DNA of 64,000 bases from JABCYV01 sp963696025. Lineage in GTDB: Bacteria > Acidobacteriota > Terriglobia > Terriglobales > Acidobacteriaceae. Positions 27,004 to 35,180 of the stretch are shown in pieces. Position numbers and translations under genes: made by a program. The stretch covers positions 248,001 to 312,000 of the forward strand of contig CAVOII010000010.1 of assembly GCA_963696025.1 (NCBI GenBank), written 5' to 3'. The notes under the pieces are model-generated. The model was given only the letters and a program-made list of their open reading frames with translations, did no database searches and had not been told where the DNA came from. The stretch's first letter is position 1; each line of letters starts with the position of its first letter.

Positions 27004-27552
27004 CTATGCCTTCCCTGCTTCGCCCGATTCATCGCTTCCGCTCTCAGGTGGATCTCCGCGGTGCGTACAAGTAGGCGTCTGAGCATCGGTCGGACACAGG
27101 GTCTGCTGCTCTGCCGCCAGCTGCGCATCGGTTCCGGCGGCGGCCTCCGTTCCGTTCGTGTGTGACCGGGTCGGATCACCGTCCGGCGGAGTTCTACTTT
27201 CCTCCTGTGCGACTTGCTCTTCCAGCGTTGCCACGCGGGCTTCGAGATCGGCGGTCGGAATGACGCGGTACAGCGAATTGCACAGCTGGGCCAGGGCGCT
27301 CGCCTCACGTGCCTGCAGTTCACCCGAAAGCAGCAAACGGATCGCCTGCCCGGTAACCTTGCAGACGTCGGCAGCAGTCATGTTGTCGGGCACCTGCAGG
27401 TCGACCCCCGTCGATCTGCGATTTTTTCGTCCTCCGATCTGGCCGAGCGCCCTAGCACTATCCGGATTGGCGTGGAAAAAGCAAAGCCCTCCGGAACCTG
27501 CGGGCGCCCGGCATGTGGCGCCGGTTCTTGTTTTACCTTGGCACGTTTTCAT
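27004..27552 (-). CDS. Phage-associated small zinc-finger-like protein
   Basis: A 182-residue protein whose first 30 residues, 'KTRTGATCRAPAGSGGLCFFHANP', carry a Cys...Cys...Cys/His pattern common in small proteins encoded beside terminase genes. The middle ('VPDNMTAADVCKVTGQAIRLLLSGELQAREASALAQLCNSLYRVI...LEARVATLEEQVA') is helical with a short coiled coil. The last 70 residues are low-complexity, polar and rich in Thr, Glu and Pro. It is the last visible gene of the minus-strand packaging cluster. Role unknown; DNA binding or packaging accessory is plausible. Confidence 0.65.
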   Translation of the reverse strand: MKTCQGKTRTGATCRAPAGSGGLCFFHANPDSARALGQIGGRKNRRSTGVDLQVPDNMTAADVCKVTGQAIRLLLSGELQAREASALAQLCNSLYRVIPTADLEARVATLEEQVAQEESRTPPDGDPTRSHTNGTEAAAGTDAQLAAEQQTLCPTDAQTPTCTHRGDPPESGSDESGEAGKA

Positions 27553-27663
27553 GAATACTCCTTTTGTCGATAAGCCGCTTCTTGCACAGCTTTCCGCCGG
27601 GCGGTGCGTGACGTAAGAAGAAGTCGCGTGTATCGCTTAAACGGAATGTGACCATGACTCTGT

Positions 27664-29049
27664 TCATGTGGATAAGTTGCCCCCAAGGTAGTCACCTGTG
27701 AATGCGTTGAAGAACGCAACAGTATGCTCCTGCTGATGGCGAAGATAATTTAAAGCCTGGGTTGTGCTATCCACAGCATCATCGTGAGCACCGGCCGGGA
27801 ATGCAGCCAACTCATCCAAATAGAGATCAAGCCACGGGGCGGACTCCGGCAGGAAGACCTTCCCGGCTTCGATCAATGGTGTTATCGACTGTGCTCGTGC
27901 CATCTTGTCTCGGTCTACTGATACGGGAATGATGGGTAACGCACTTTGATACCGCAGTTCCTGAATCAGACTCTGACCGCTGGCCTTGTCTTCAACCAAG
28001 ATCGCATTGGGTTTCCATTCTTTACCCAGCGACCCTACAAGGCGCTTAAGCTCGGGAAAGTCGACTCTGCCTCGCCAGAGCGAGAGTAGGTAGTAACCAT
28101 TTCGCAACACACCCCAAGTGCTGCAAACCGAGTAATCGTTCTCCGAGCCGGTTTTGAACGCAGTATCCCAACTTTGCACGATACGTTTGCACGCAGGCAA
28201 CTCGCGGTAGAACCTCCACCATCCTCGATTGAAGACCGTCCCTTCCGCCGCAGCAGGGTGTTGCTGGTAGAGCGAAGCCCAGGTGGCACCCCCAACTTCT
28301 CTTCGAATCTGTTCCAGAACCTCGAGCGGAAATTTCTCTGGCCACAGCGCTTCACCGGCACGACGAAAACTCTCGTCAACCTCGGCAATGGCGGGCAGGC
28401 TGAGGACGTCCCAATCCCCGCCACTGGCCTCTCGGAGGAGGCGCCCAGCAAGATCGTCCTCATGCCAGCGGGTCGAGATCAAAACTATGCCACCGCCAGG
28501 CTGCAGGCGAGTACGGGCTACGGTGGAATACCACTGATGCAGTCCCCCGCGGATCAATTCGCTGCGCGCCTCTTCGAAATTCTTAAGCGGGTCATCGATC
28601 AGAAATATGTCCGCACCACGGCCGGTGATAGCACCGTCACGACCAACGGCAAAGTACGAGCCCCCAGCGGTCGTGCCGAACCTTCGCATGCTAGCCGAAT
28701 CATCAGCCAAGCGAAATTCTGGAAAGGTGGCGCGATGTATAGGATCGCTGACCATGTTGCGGACCTTGCGTCCGAAGTCGTCGGCCAGCTCCTGGCCGTA
28801 ACTTGCGCAAATGATCTGTCGGTCAGGGTGGCGCCCCAGGTAGTACGCAGGAAATATTTGAGATGCGAGCAAACTTTTCCCGTGCTGTGGCGGCATAGAG
28901 ATCATCAAGCGGGGGATGTCTCCTCGCTCCACAGCTTCGAGCTTGTCCACTATGAGGCGATGATGCGCAGCTAGCTCAAAGTTGGGCGACAACGCCATCG
29001 CGTAGCACGCCAGGTCTCGCTGGGCCAGTTTCAACACTTCTATAGTCAT
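27664..29049 (-). CDS. terL: Phage terminase large subunit
   Basis: A 461-residue packaging motor. The ATPase has Walker A 'MPPQHGKSLLASQ' (about residues 52-64) and Walker B 'DIFLIDDPL'. The RNase-H-like nuclease (Terminase_6C) has the acidic triad in 'VQSWDTAFK', 'ILVEDKASG' and 'HDDAVDSTTQAL'. It cuts and translocates phage-type genomes into heads. The start overlaps the stop of the preceding small gene (ATGA, 29046-29049). The gene is intact although no head or portal genes are visible. Confidence 0.93.
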   Translation of the reverse strand: MTIEVLKLAQRDLACYAMALSPNFELAAHHRLIVDKLEAVERGDIPRLMISMPPQHGKSLLASQIFPAYYLGRHPDRQIICASYGQELADDFGRKVRNMVSDPIHRATFPEFRLADDSASMRRFGTTAGGSYFAVGRDGAITGRGADIFLIDDPLKNFEEARSELIRGGLHQWYSTVARTRLQPGGGIVLISTRWHEDDLAGRLLREASGGDWDVLSLPAIAEVDESFRRAGEALWPEKFPLEVLEQIRREVGGATWASLYQQHPAAAEGTVFNRGWWRFYRELPACKRIVQSWDTAFKTGSENDYSVCSTWGVLRNGYYLLSLWRGRVDFPELKRLVGSLGKEWKPNAILVEDKASGQSLIQELRYQSALPIIPVSVDRDKMARAQSITPLIEAGKVFLPESAPWLDLYLDELAAFPAGAHDDAVDSTTQALNYLRHQQEHTVAFFNAFTGDYLGGNLST

Positions 29050-29447
29050 TCTGACTCCACCTTCGGAGGTCTATGTCTTTCGAGATAAGTCTCGGCGATT
29101 CGTCTGGCGGTCTCGGAATCAAGACTTACGTTTAGGATATTCGTAGGGCTGCGCTCGTCTAAATCGCCGCGCAGCTTAGCTGCAAGTTCTATGATGTAAC
29201 AACACACGCGGATGCAGGCGAGAGCCGTGCGCAGGTCCCCGGCGGTCTTTGCTTGCTCCGTGATCCGCTTGGCCTCTTGTGTCATTTTTTCCAGCTCCTC
29301 GACCCAAGAGGGTGTACCACGATTCGTTCGCTCTACCGATTCAGGGCTCTGCTTCTCCTGACGCTTTAGAAGGTTCAGTCTTTCGAGCGTTCCTATGCGT
29401 TTCTCGAGTGTTGCCACCGCCCTGCCTTCCTTACCTGCTTTCGACAT
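29046..29447 (-). CDS. Probable terminase small subunit-like protein
   Basis: A 133-residue helical protein overlapping the terminase large subunit by four bases. 'TLEKRIGTLERLNLLKRQ' predicts a coiled coil, and 'LRTALACIRVCCYIIELAAKLRG' and 'DSETARRIAETYLERHR' are helical. Position and size fit a small terminase subunit that recognises the packaging site, but no classical HTH is obvious, so the call rests mainly on context. Confidence 0.6.
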   Translation of the reverse strand: MSKAGKEGRAVATLEKRIGTLERLNLLKRQEKQSPESVERTNRGTPSWVEELEKMTQEAKRITEQAKTAGDLRTALACIRVCCYIIELAAKLRGDLDERSPTNILNVSLDSETARRIAETYLERHRPPKVESE

Positions 29448-29451
29448 GACT

Positions 29452-29979
29452 TCAGCTCCTGCTGCAAATTACCCTTTGGAACTTGGTTCGGTGGAAGTCG
29501 CGGTTGCGCGGGCTCGGATTAAGAATTCTCGTGACAGCACCGTCGATCTTGCTCGTTGTTCTCAATGACCAATCGCCATGATTCACAATCTCCGTGCGCG
29601 GGCACACGAAGGCGATACCATGTGACCACAGGAACACGTCTGCACTGCTACCGATTGCACAAGGGTAGCCTGGGTCGTCTGGGTTTTCTGAAGGTTTTAA
29701 AACGAGACTAGCTGGGAAGATCTGGCCGTCACCATCGTTGCACCACGAAAAAGACCTCCTCCAGGGAGCACGAAAGCGCTTGCGTACGTTGCCAGTTATT
29801 ACGCAAGCAGCATCATCTAGGTCCGGATGGCAAGCTTCAGATTTGTAGGATACGGGTGCCGGACAGGGTGGCCGCTTTTCACATGGACGTGTGACAGGAT
29901 TCGGAACCGAATCACAGCCGGAGCACACAACCAGGGGCGATATCAAACAACGGAAGCTGTCCAAGCAGCTCATCTTCAT
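29452..29979 (-). CDS. Hypothetical protein, possible lipoprotein
   Basis: An open frame of about 175 codons from ATG 29979 (MKMSCLDSF...). 'SPLVVCSGC' could be a lipobox with Cys about 21 residues in, followed by a Pro/Cys-rich segment 'RPCEKRPPCPAPV'. The remainder has a normal amino-acid mix. The frame is open further upstream to 30285, but that part looks non-coding. It ends five bases before the small terminase gene. No family recognised. Confidence 0.4.
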   Translation of the reverse strand: MKMSCLDSFRCLISPLVVCSGCDSVPNPVTRPCEKRPPCPAPVSYKSEACHPDLDDAACVITGNVRKRFRAPWRRSFSWCNDGDGQIFPASLVLKPSENPDDPGYPCAIGSSADVFLWSHGIAFVCPRTEIVNHGDWSLRTTSKIDGAVTRILNPSPRNRDFHRTKFQRVICSRS

Positions 29980-30737
29980 CGAAGGCGATCCCGAGGGTAA
30001 GAAGGGCCCGGTCTTGCCTCGCCTCAGAATCCCTCTACGATCTAAGAAGGTGCTGTTTTTGGCGGGATCTGTGGAATTGACAATGCGCACGCGACCTTGG
30101 GCGGGCGAGGATGGGGCGAACTCATCGCAATGGGGCTCCGCGGCCTTGACGATTGAGCCCAAGCTCATCGAGGAGGCTGCTGGTAAAACGGCAACACTGA
30201 CTAACGGTGTGGACGAGAATTGTAGGGAGTGTACGCTGTGAGGTTGGCTTCGGCGCTCGATGGACAACGCGAGAGAACTGAGCATGAGGTCTTCGTCGCA
30301 CCAATCGTGCTACTCGTAGTCCTCGGCTCAAGCGTCCCGCCTGAGTCGGGTTGTTACCAGAACTTCTTGCTCCCTCCCGGTGCTACACGGAAGTTCTGGA
30401 AGCATCCCGCTTCAAAGAAATCCTATCAAGGTTCTCGATTCGCTACCAGACCAAGCCGGTTATCAAGATGGTTCATCCGACAAGCGGACATGATAGCGAG
30501 AAGCGTCGGGCCTGGAGAGACCACAGATCACACAAGAAAACGATCAATCGCTTTGCATTCAGTCGAGCAGCATTCATTCCCTCTGCAATTTGCGTAGGGG
30601 TCAAAGGTCCGCTGTCAGGGTCCAAAGTATTTTTGGTAGACATTTGTTAAGTTTGACTATCTTATATGAACGTTTTCAAGACGTGGATTTCTAGAAATTC
30701 GGGCTGTCCCGCCGCGCGCGTAGGTTCCGCAGCAGCC

Positions 30738-30911
30738 TTATTTAATAACTTTGTGTTCCCGCGCCCACTTTTCAGCTTCTGCCAACTCTGTCAAAGCTGC
30801 GTCGATATGCTTCATCGCCGTGTACCTGTGCCCACCCCAGTCACCGCCAGCATGCGCAACAGCCGAGAGAGCGACGCGCAGCCGATTAAGCCGCCGTGCT
30901 ATTGACCGAAT
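30738..30911 (-). CDS. Small conserved helical protein, start unclear
   Basis: The minus strand encodes 'AHAGGDWGGHRYTAMKHID' followed by 'AALTELAEAEKWAREHKVIK', matching the 'DWGGHR...AI..ID.A..E' pattern of a small helical protein common in Acidobacteriota. Only one ATG (30815) lies in frame, in the middle of the motif. The full motif would need a non-standard start near 30911 (ATT) inside the 3' end of the preceding gene. It is either a coupled gene with an unusual start or a 5'-truncated remnant. Not long enough for usual gene callers. Confidence 0.45.
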   Translation of the reverse strand: MRSIARRLNRLRVALSAVAHAGGDWGGHRYTAMKHIDAALTELAEAEKWAREHKVIK

Positions 30912-31110
30912 GCTCGCTCAAGTGACCCGATAACCTGACCCACTCATCCAGCGTCTTCTCCTGGGCGTCACTCAACCCGATCATTACCTCCCGCGTCTCA
31001 CCGCCGAGTCGCAAAGCCCAATGCCGCGCCATCGCGTGCTGAAGTTGACGCGTTACAGCCTCAACATGGGCTGTCGATAACGATTCGCACGTCTCGCATT
31101 TCTTGTTCAT
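30886..31110 (-). CDS. Small hypothetical protein with N-terminal CxxC
   Basis: A 74-residue protein from ATG 31110, MNKKCETCESLSTAHVEAV..., mostly helical and ending 'LSEHSVNSTAA'. The Cys-X2-Cys at residues 5-8 may bind metal. It precedes and slightly overlaps the small 'DWGGHR' protein on the same strand. The frame continues upstream to 31308, but the ATG at 31110 opens the plausible part. Confidence 0.45.
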   Translation of the reverse strand: MNKKCETCESLSTAHVEAVTRQLQHAMARHWALRLGGETREVMIGLSDAQEKTLDEWVRLSGHLSEHSVNSTAA

Positions 31111-31386
31111 GCCCGGCCACCTCCGGTGCGATTGTAACCCCGAGATGATTGGAACGGCGTATGATCGTCCCGATTCCGTTGTCCGCAAGAAGAGGTTCGC
31201 TCCATACTCGCCGCATAGTGAGGATGCCTTATGGTCGCGCAAACACTCTCTTTTCGGGACGATCGCAGACTTGAAAGTTTCTCCTATCCTGATCGCAATC
31301 GCTCTCATACAGGTCAGTCATCAGAGCCCGAATGGGAGCCAAATCCAGCACTGTTGTGAAATCATCGTCCCGAGCAGCAGTGCAAC

Positions 31387-31532
31387 TTGATGGAAGTCTT
31401 AGATTTGGTCCGAACAGTTGCCTCCACAGACTCAACCGTTTTGATAGAAGGGGAGACGGGGACAGGCAAGGAGCTCGTCGCCGGGGCCATTCACACCCAT
31501 AGCAGGCGCGCGGCCCGCCCCCTCGTCAAGGC
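31387..31532 (+). pseudogene. Fragment of a sigma-54 interaction ATPase
   Basis: The translation 'VLDLVRTVASTDSTVLIEG' followed by 'ETGTGKELVAGAIHTHSRRA' is the Walker A region of an NtrC-type activator. Similarity stops about 20 residues after the Walker motif. There is no regulatory, GAFTGA or HTH domain on either side, so it is a dead fragment. Confidence 0.75.
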
Positions 31533-31550
31533 ATCGAGCGAGCGACCACT

Positions 31551-31799
31551 CTATGTTTTCCCCGGTCCCCCGCTTTCGCCAGTCACGATCCAGTCGATGC
31601 TCCTTCCCGAGTGAGCTCTTAGTCTCAGAAGCAGCTCAAGCGTCGGCACGCTTTGACCCATTTCGTACTTCGACAGCTGCGTCTGGCCGACATCCAGGAT
31701 TCTGCCGAATTCGGCCTGCGTAAGGTCGAAGCCGCGAATCTCCCGAATCCGACGTCCAATGGCCTTGAGATCGGGTCGGAGTTGAATATGCTTCTTGAT
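31551..31799 (-). CDS. XRE-family (Cro/CI-like) repressor
   Basis: A protein of about 80 residues with a clear HTH_3 domain: 'AIGRRIREIRGFDLTQAEF' then 'GRILDVGQTQLSKYEMGQ' and 'VPTLELLLRLRAHSGRSIDWIVTGE'. No ATG, GTG or TTG exists in frame between the upstream stop and the domain. AAGGA lies five bases before ATC 31799-31797, so a non-AUG start (ATC, or ATT further in) or a mutated start is likely. It reads away from the recombination operon and overlies a spaced direct repeat, the usual layout of a phage immunity region. Confidence 0.65.
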   Translation of the reverse strand: MKKHIQLRPDLKAIGRRIREIRGFDLTQAEFGRILDVGQTQLSKYEMGQSVPTLELLLRLRAHSGRSIDWIVTGESGGPGKT

Positions 31800-31827
31800 A
31801 TTATTCCTTGTAGTGGTATATTATTCC
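31798..31827. promoter_or_regulatory. Operator-like direct repeat upstream of the XRE gene
   Basis: ATATTATTCC occurs at 31798-31807 and again at 31818-31827, exactly 20 bases apart (about two helical turns). It lies at the 5' end of the XRE gene and about 180 bases before the rightward operon. Two identical half-sites on one face of the helix are what a dimeric or tetrameric repressor would bind. Confidence 0.6.
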
Positions 31828-32009
31828 CAATGCGGGTACCAGCTGCGGCACATAGCACTGACGTTCTTTTATGGCACGGAGCAGATCGGCGTGCAATTGG
31901 CAGGAAAGGCACCGGTGCCAGGTGCGGTCGAACTCCGACGTTGTCAATGATCTGCCGGATGCGCGGACTGACGGGCTAGAGTCATTTGAGAAGAGAGGCA
32001 GGGGAACAG

Positions 32010-32759
32010 ATGCGATTGAAGACTGTCAAAAACAATGTCGACATTGCGCGCAATTTATGGGAAGCGCTTTCACCGATTGCCGTCCGGTGTCTAGAAGATT
32101 TAAGCCGGAGATATCTCCTGTCAATTATGTCGGGCGACCTCCTGTATCTAGAGGGAAAGTGGTATGTCACGCATTCGGGACTCCTCGGAATAGCCCAAAG
32201 GAAACGTTGCTTGGGAATTCAGGTTCGGCCCGCCGTTGGATTCTGCGATCCGGCAGCCTCCCGATGGGCATTCAAAGCAACGGTCTACAAATCGAAAACC
32301 TGCAAGGGCTTCGTTGGCTATGGCGACGCCGATCCCTCTAATGTCTCCCCCTTGGTCCACGGCGCCGAGATGCGAGTGGCAGAAACGCGCGCTGTTAACC
32401 GTGCCCTCCGCAAGGCGTACGGGATCGGAATCTGCTCGGTCGAGGAGATCGGATCATTCGCCGAAACAGCTTCTTCCTCTCGGGAGTCGAAGAAGCTCCC
32501 GCCCCAGCCCGTCAACGGAAACTACGGCGGCCCCAAGGTGCGGGACCGTCTGTGCCAGCTCATCCGCCAACACAAACTCGATGCCACTTTGGTCAAGTCC
32601 TACGCCGTCGATTTCTGCGGCATCAAAACCCTCCGCGAAGCCTCCCGTGAACAGGTAGAAAACTTCGTCACCCACCTGGCCGACTGGGCCGAGAAAGACC
32701 GGAACGCCCTGCTGTGTCAGCTCAACAGCTATCTTGCCAGCAAGGAAGGTGCAGCATGA
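32010..32759 (+). CDS. Rad52/ERF-like single-strand annealing protein (probable)
   Basis: A 249-residue protein, first gene of the rightward operon. 'GKWYVTHSGLLGIAQRKRCLGIQVRP' and 'FVGYGDADPSNVSPLVHGAEMRVAETRAVNRALRKAYGIGICSVEEIG' resemble phage single-strand annealing proteins of the ERF/Rad52-like superfamily, especially the 'R.AETRA..RALR' helix. The C-terminal 80 residues, after a Ser/Pro linker, are helical and may bind partners. ATG 32010 follows GGGGA. Such proteins anneal ssDNA during phage recombination. Fold assignment is by motif memory only. Confidence 0.55.
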   Translation: MRLKTVKNNVDIARNLWEALSPIAVRCLEDLSRRYLLSIMSGDLLYLEGKWYVTHSGLLGIAQRKRCLGIQVRPAVGFCDPAASRWAFKATVYKSKTCKGFVGYGDADPSNVSPLVHGAEMRVAETRAVNRALRKAYGIGICSVEEIGSFAETASSSRESKKLPPQPVNGNYGGPKVRDRLCQLIRQHKLDATLVKSYAVDFCGIKTLREASREQVENFVTHLADWAEKDRNALLCQLNSYLASKEGAA

Positions 32760-33196
32760 GGCGCCATTTCGAGTCTCTCCGCGCAGCCGATGTGTCGGCC
32801 ATTCACTCGGTTCCGGACGGCCTATTCCTGGTCCGGGTGGATCGAGCGCACTATCGCTGGCACAAGCAGAAGCCTTATTACCAGATCCGCTTCGTGGTCC
32901 TCAAGCCCCGGCATCTGACGGGGTGTTTCCTGACCGGCCGCCTGTACTGCACACCCAGGGCCTTGTGGAAGCTGAGTTGGTTTCTGCGCGACTTCGGCTA
33001 CGACCCCGAGCTGCTAGACAAGAATGAGATCGATGACCAGGCCCTGGTCGACTTGTGGGGTGTAGTAAAGGTCAGCGAAGTCACGGTGCACGGCATCTCA
33101 GTCCTCAACTTCGATGGCTTCGCACCGGCTGCCCGGTGGGAACAGCTCTCCGTCTCTACGGACAGTGATCATCGCGGGTCTGAGGTGTCCCCATGA
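32756..33196 (+). CDS. Hypothetical phage protein in recombination operon
   Basis: A 146-residue protein whose ATG overlaps the previous stop (ATGA, 32756-32759). 'PDGLFLVRVDRAHYRWHKQKPYYQIRFVVLKPRHLTGCFLTGRLYCTPRALWKLSWFLRDFGYD' looks like an OB-fold-type beta region followed by a helix. That is reminiscent of DUF669-type phage ssDNA-binding proteins, but similarity is too weak to name it. Its place between an annealing protein and a nuclease supports a role in ssDNA handling. Confidence 0.6.
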   Translation: MRRHFESLRAADVSAIHSVPDGLFLVRVDRAHYRWHKQKPYYQIRFVVLKPRHLTGCFLTGRLYCTPRALWKLSWFLRDFGYDPELLDKNEIDDQALVDLWGVVKVSEVTVHGISVLNFDGFAPAARWEQLSVSTDSDHRGSEVSP

Positions 33197-33996
33197 CTTA
33201 CAGCTACACCCAGATCAGCCACTACCTCACCTGCCCGCGACGCTACAAGCATCGCTACCTGGACGGCTGGCGGGAGAAAGATACCCGGGCCGCCATGCTC
33301 TTCGGACGAGCCTTCGAACAGGCCCTGGCGGCCTACTTCCTCCGCCAAGATTCGACTGCCGTCCTGTTTCGCGAATGGACGGCCTGCCAGAACCAAGGTC
33401 TGCAGTTTTCGAAAGGCGATACCTGGGACCGCATGCTGCAGCAAGGGATTCAACTGCTGGAGCGCTTCTGCCAGGACGACCGCATCCGGATTCGCCAGCC
33501 CCGGCGCAACCTGCAGATCAAGTTCACCCGTGCAGTCCCCGAGAAGAACGATTTCGTGGCCTACATCGATGCTATCGGACACCTGGACGGCACGCGCTCT
33601 CTGCTCGAGTGGAAGACCACTTCCAGCCGCTACTCAGAAGAACCGGAGGGACTGCTGGCCCTCGACCCACAGCTGGTTTGCTATTCCTGGATGACAGGCA
33701 TGGCCGAAGTCGCTCAAATCGTGTTCGTCCGCAAGCGGCTGGTTGAAGTTCAGTACCTCCACACCACCATCACCGACGAGCAGCGCCAGGAGTTCGGTCA
33801 CCTGGTCGAAGACACGATCAGGCGGATCGAGTCGGCCGAATTCCTGCCCCACAGCGGCATTCGATTTCCGCAGAACCCCTGCAGCAGTTGCCCCTATCTG
33901 GGACTCTGTCTGGGACGGCAGGATTTGGTCGAGTCCGCCCTGATACGGCGGCCAGGAGCAGAAGACCTTGGCTGGCTTGACGAGCTTACGTACTAG
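33193..33996 (+). CDS. PD-(D/E)XK nuclease with Fe-S type cysteines (RecB/Cas4-like)
   Basis: A 267-residue nuclease starting in a four-base overlap with the previous gene. The core is 'YIDAIGHLDGTRSLLEWKTTSSRY' (D...E-x-K) with a downstream Gln in 'LDPQLVCYSW', the RecB-family motif. Cys14 and Cys230, Cys233, Cys239 ('PCSSCPYLGLC') match the four-cysteine iron-sulfur clamp of AddB and Cas4. It probably resects DNA ends for the annealing protein. No cas genes are nearby. Confidence 0.85.
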   Translation: MTYSYTQISHYLTCPRRYKHRYLDGWREKDTRAAMLFGRAFEQALAAYFLRQDSTAVLFREWTACQNQGLQFSKGDTWDRMLQQGIQLLERFCQDDRIRIRQPRRNLQIKFTRAVPEKNDFVAYIDAIGHLDGTRSLLEWKTTSSRYSEEPEGLLALDPQLVCYSWMTGMAEVAQIVFVRKRLVEVQYLHTTITDEQRQEFGHLVEDTIRRIESAEFLPHSGIRFPQNPCSSCPYLGLCLGRQDLVESALIRRPGAEDLGWLDELTY

Positions 33997-34006
33997 GAAT
34001 CCACCG

Positions 34007-34699
34007 ATGCCACCCAAACTCAACCGTCGACGGGCCCGGTTCGTGCTAACCAAGATCGACGAGATCTTATCCTGGGAACGGCGGACGGAAACCGAGCGCG
34101 ACACCCGTTTCGTCGAACTGGGACGGTATCTCTGTGAGGTCCGGGCGGGTCAATACTGGCGGCTGGAGAACCTGAGGTCCTTCGACGAATTTCTAGAGAG
34201 ACGATTCCCGGAATCGAGGCGAAAAGCCTACTACCTGATGTCGATCCACGAGCACTTGCCGCCGCAGGTGCGGCGAGAGCTGAAGACGGTGGGATGGACG
34301 AAAGGGTTGGAACTGGCGAAGCTGGCGCGGCGGGACCGGCAGGAATTCGACTGTGCAACCTGGTTGCACAAGGCTCGCTCCCTACCTAAGGAAGAGTTCA
34401 AACGCGAGGTCGAGAAGGAGCTGACTGGGCGGGAAACCGAACCCTGGGAAATCATCTACTTCAAGCTGTACAAGAGCCAGATCCCGGTGATCGAGCAAGC
34501 GATTGAGACCGCAGCTCTCATGCTAGGGAGCGATAAATCCCGCGGTTATTGCCTGGAGATGATCTGCGCGGATTTCCTGGCGGGGGCCAACCTGGACAAT
34601 CCGGACGTGCTTTTGCACTCAATCTCACGCTCTTTCAAATTCCTACCGGCGGAACAACAACAGGCGTTTGTGGCTCATGCCCTTGAGAAGGCATCGTGA
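34007..34699 (+). CDS. Hypothetical helical protein of the recombination operon
   Basis: A 230-residue, highly charged, mostly helical protein. 'RFVELGRYLCEVRAGQYWRLENLRSFDEFLERRFPESRRKAYYLMSIHEHL' resembles the N-terminal part of phage/plasmid proteins with DUF3102-like or ParB-like helical domains. It starts 11 bases after the nuclease stop with a modest AGGAA site. Function unknown; DNA binding plausible. Confidence 0.6.
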   Translation: MPPKLNRRRARFVLTKIDEILSWERRTETERDTRFVELGRYLCEVRAGQYWRLENLRSFDEFLERRFPESRRKAYYLMSIHEHLPPQVRRELKTVGWTKGLELAKLARRDRQEFDCATWLHKARSLPKEEFKREVEKELTGRETEPWEIIYFKLYKSQIPVIEQAIETAALMLGSDKSRGYCLEMICADFLAGANLDNPDVLLHSISRSFKFLPAEQQQAFVAHALEKAS

Positions 34700-34744
34700 A
34701 CCAAATTCGAGCAAAGAATCCTCGGCTGCGACTCTCGCCTGGAG

Positions 34745-34939
34745 TTGTACGAAGACGTCCGTCATCAAGTATTACGTCGAGACGGCTGGCGATGCCAGAG
34801 TTGTGGCACGATGTCCAATCTTGAAGTTCACCACAAGGACTTTCGCAGCCAGGCCGGCGACGACTCGGAGGAGAATCTGATCACTCTTTGCGCAGAATGC
34901 CATGCCGCTATTCACAAGGGCGCGAAGCTTTGTGATTAA
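34745..34939 (+). CDS. HNH endonuclease
   Basis: A small HNH nuclease: 'VLRRDGWRCQSCG', 'LEVHHKDFRSQAGDDSEENLITLCAECHAAIH' supply the two zinc Cys pairs and the His-Asn-His core. TTG 34745 gives 64 residues. The same frame is open upstream to the stop of the previous gene and encodes 'TKFEQRILGCDSRLE', which also looks like family sequence, so the true start may be further up at a rare codon or lost. HNH genes next to terminase usually assist packaging cleavage. Confidence 0.8.
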   Translation: MYEDVRHQVLRRDGWRCQSCGTMSNLEVHHKDFRSQAGDDSEENLITLCAECHAAIHKGAKLCD

Positions 34940-35180
34940 TGCGCGGTGGACTGATTGTTGGCGAACGGAAGATCCAGAAGTCCGGGACGTCCAGTTAGCG
35001 AATTCTTTGTTGTGGTGCGGCCCTATAGTGTTTTGACCCGAACATTTGTGCTATCTAGTGTCCGCCGCCGTCCCAGTCTTAATCCGGCGCCTGCCCGCCA
35101 AACCAGCCAGGCGCTCAATCATCTTTCTCTGAACCTGAACATAATGCGACCGCGATCGTCCGGACCACCACAGAGACTTG

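Noticed and set aside
31387..31614. A functional small sigma-54 activator
   Set aside because: Only the Walker A region is present, without GAFTGA loop or DNA-binding domain, and its 3' part is the XRE gene on the other strand.
33193..33996. A Cas4 protein and therefore a CRISPR locus
   Set aside because: The four-Cys nuclease pattern fits Cas4, but there is no repeat-spacer array and no other cas gene; the operon context is phage recombination.
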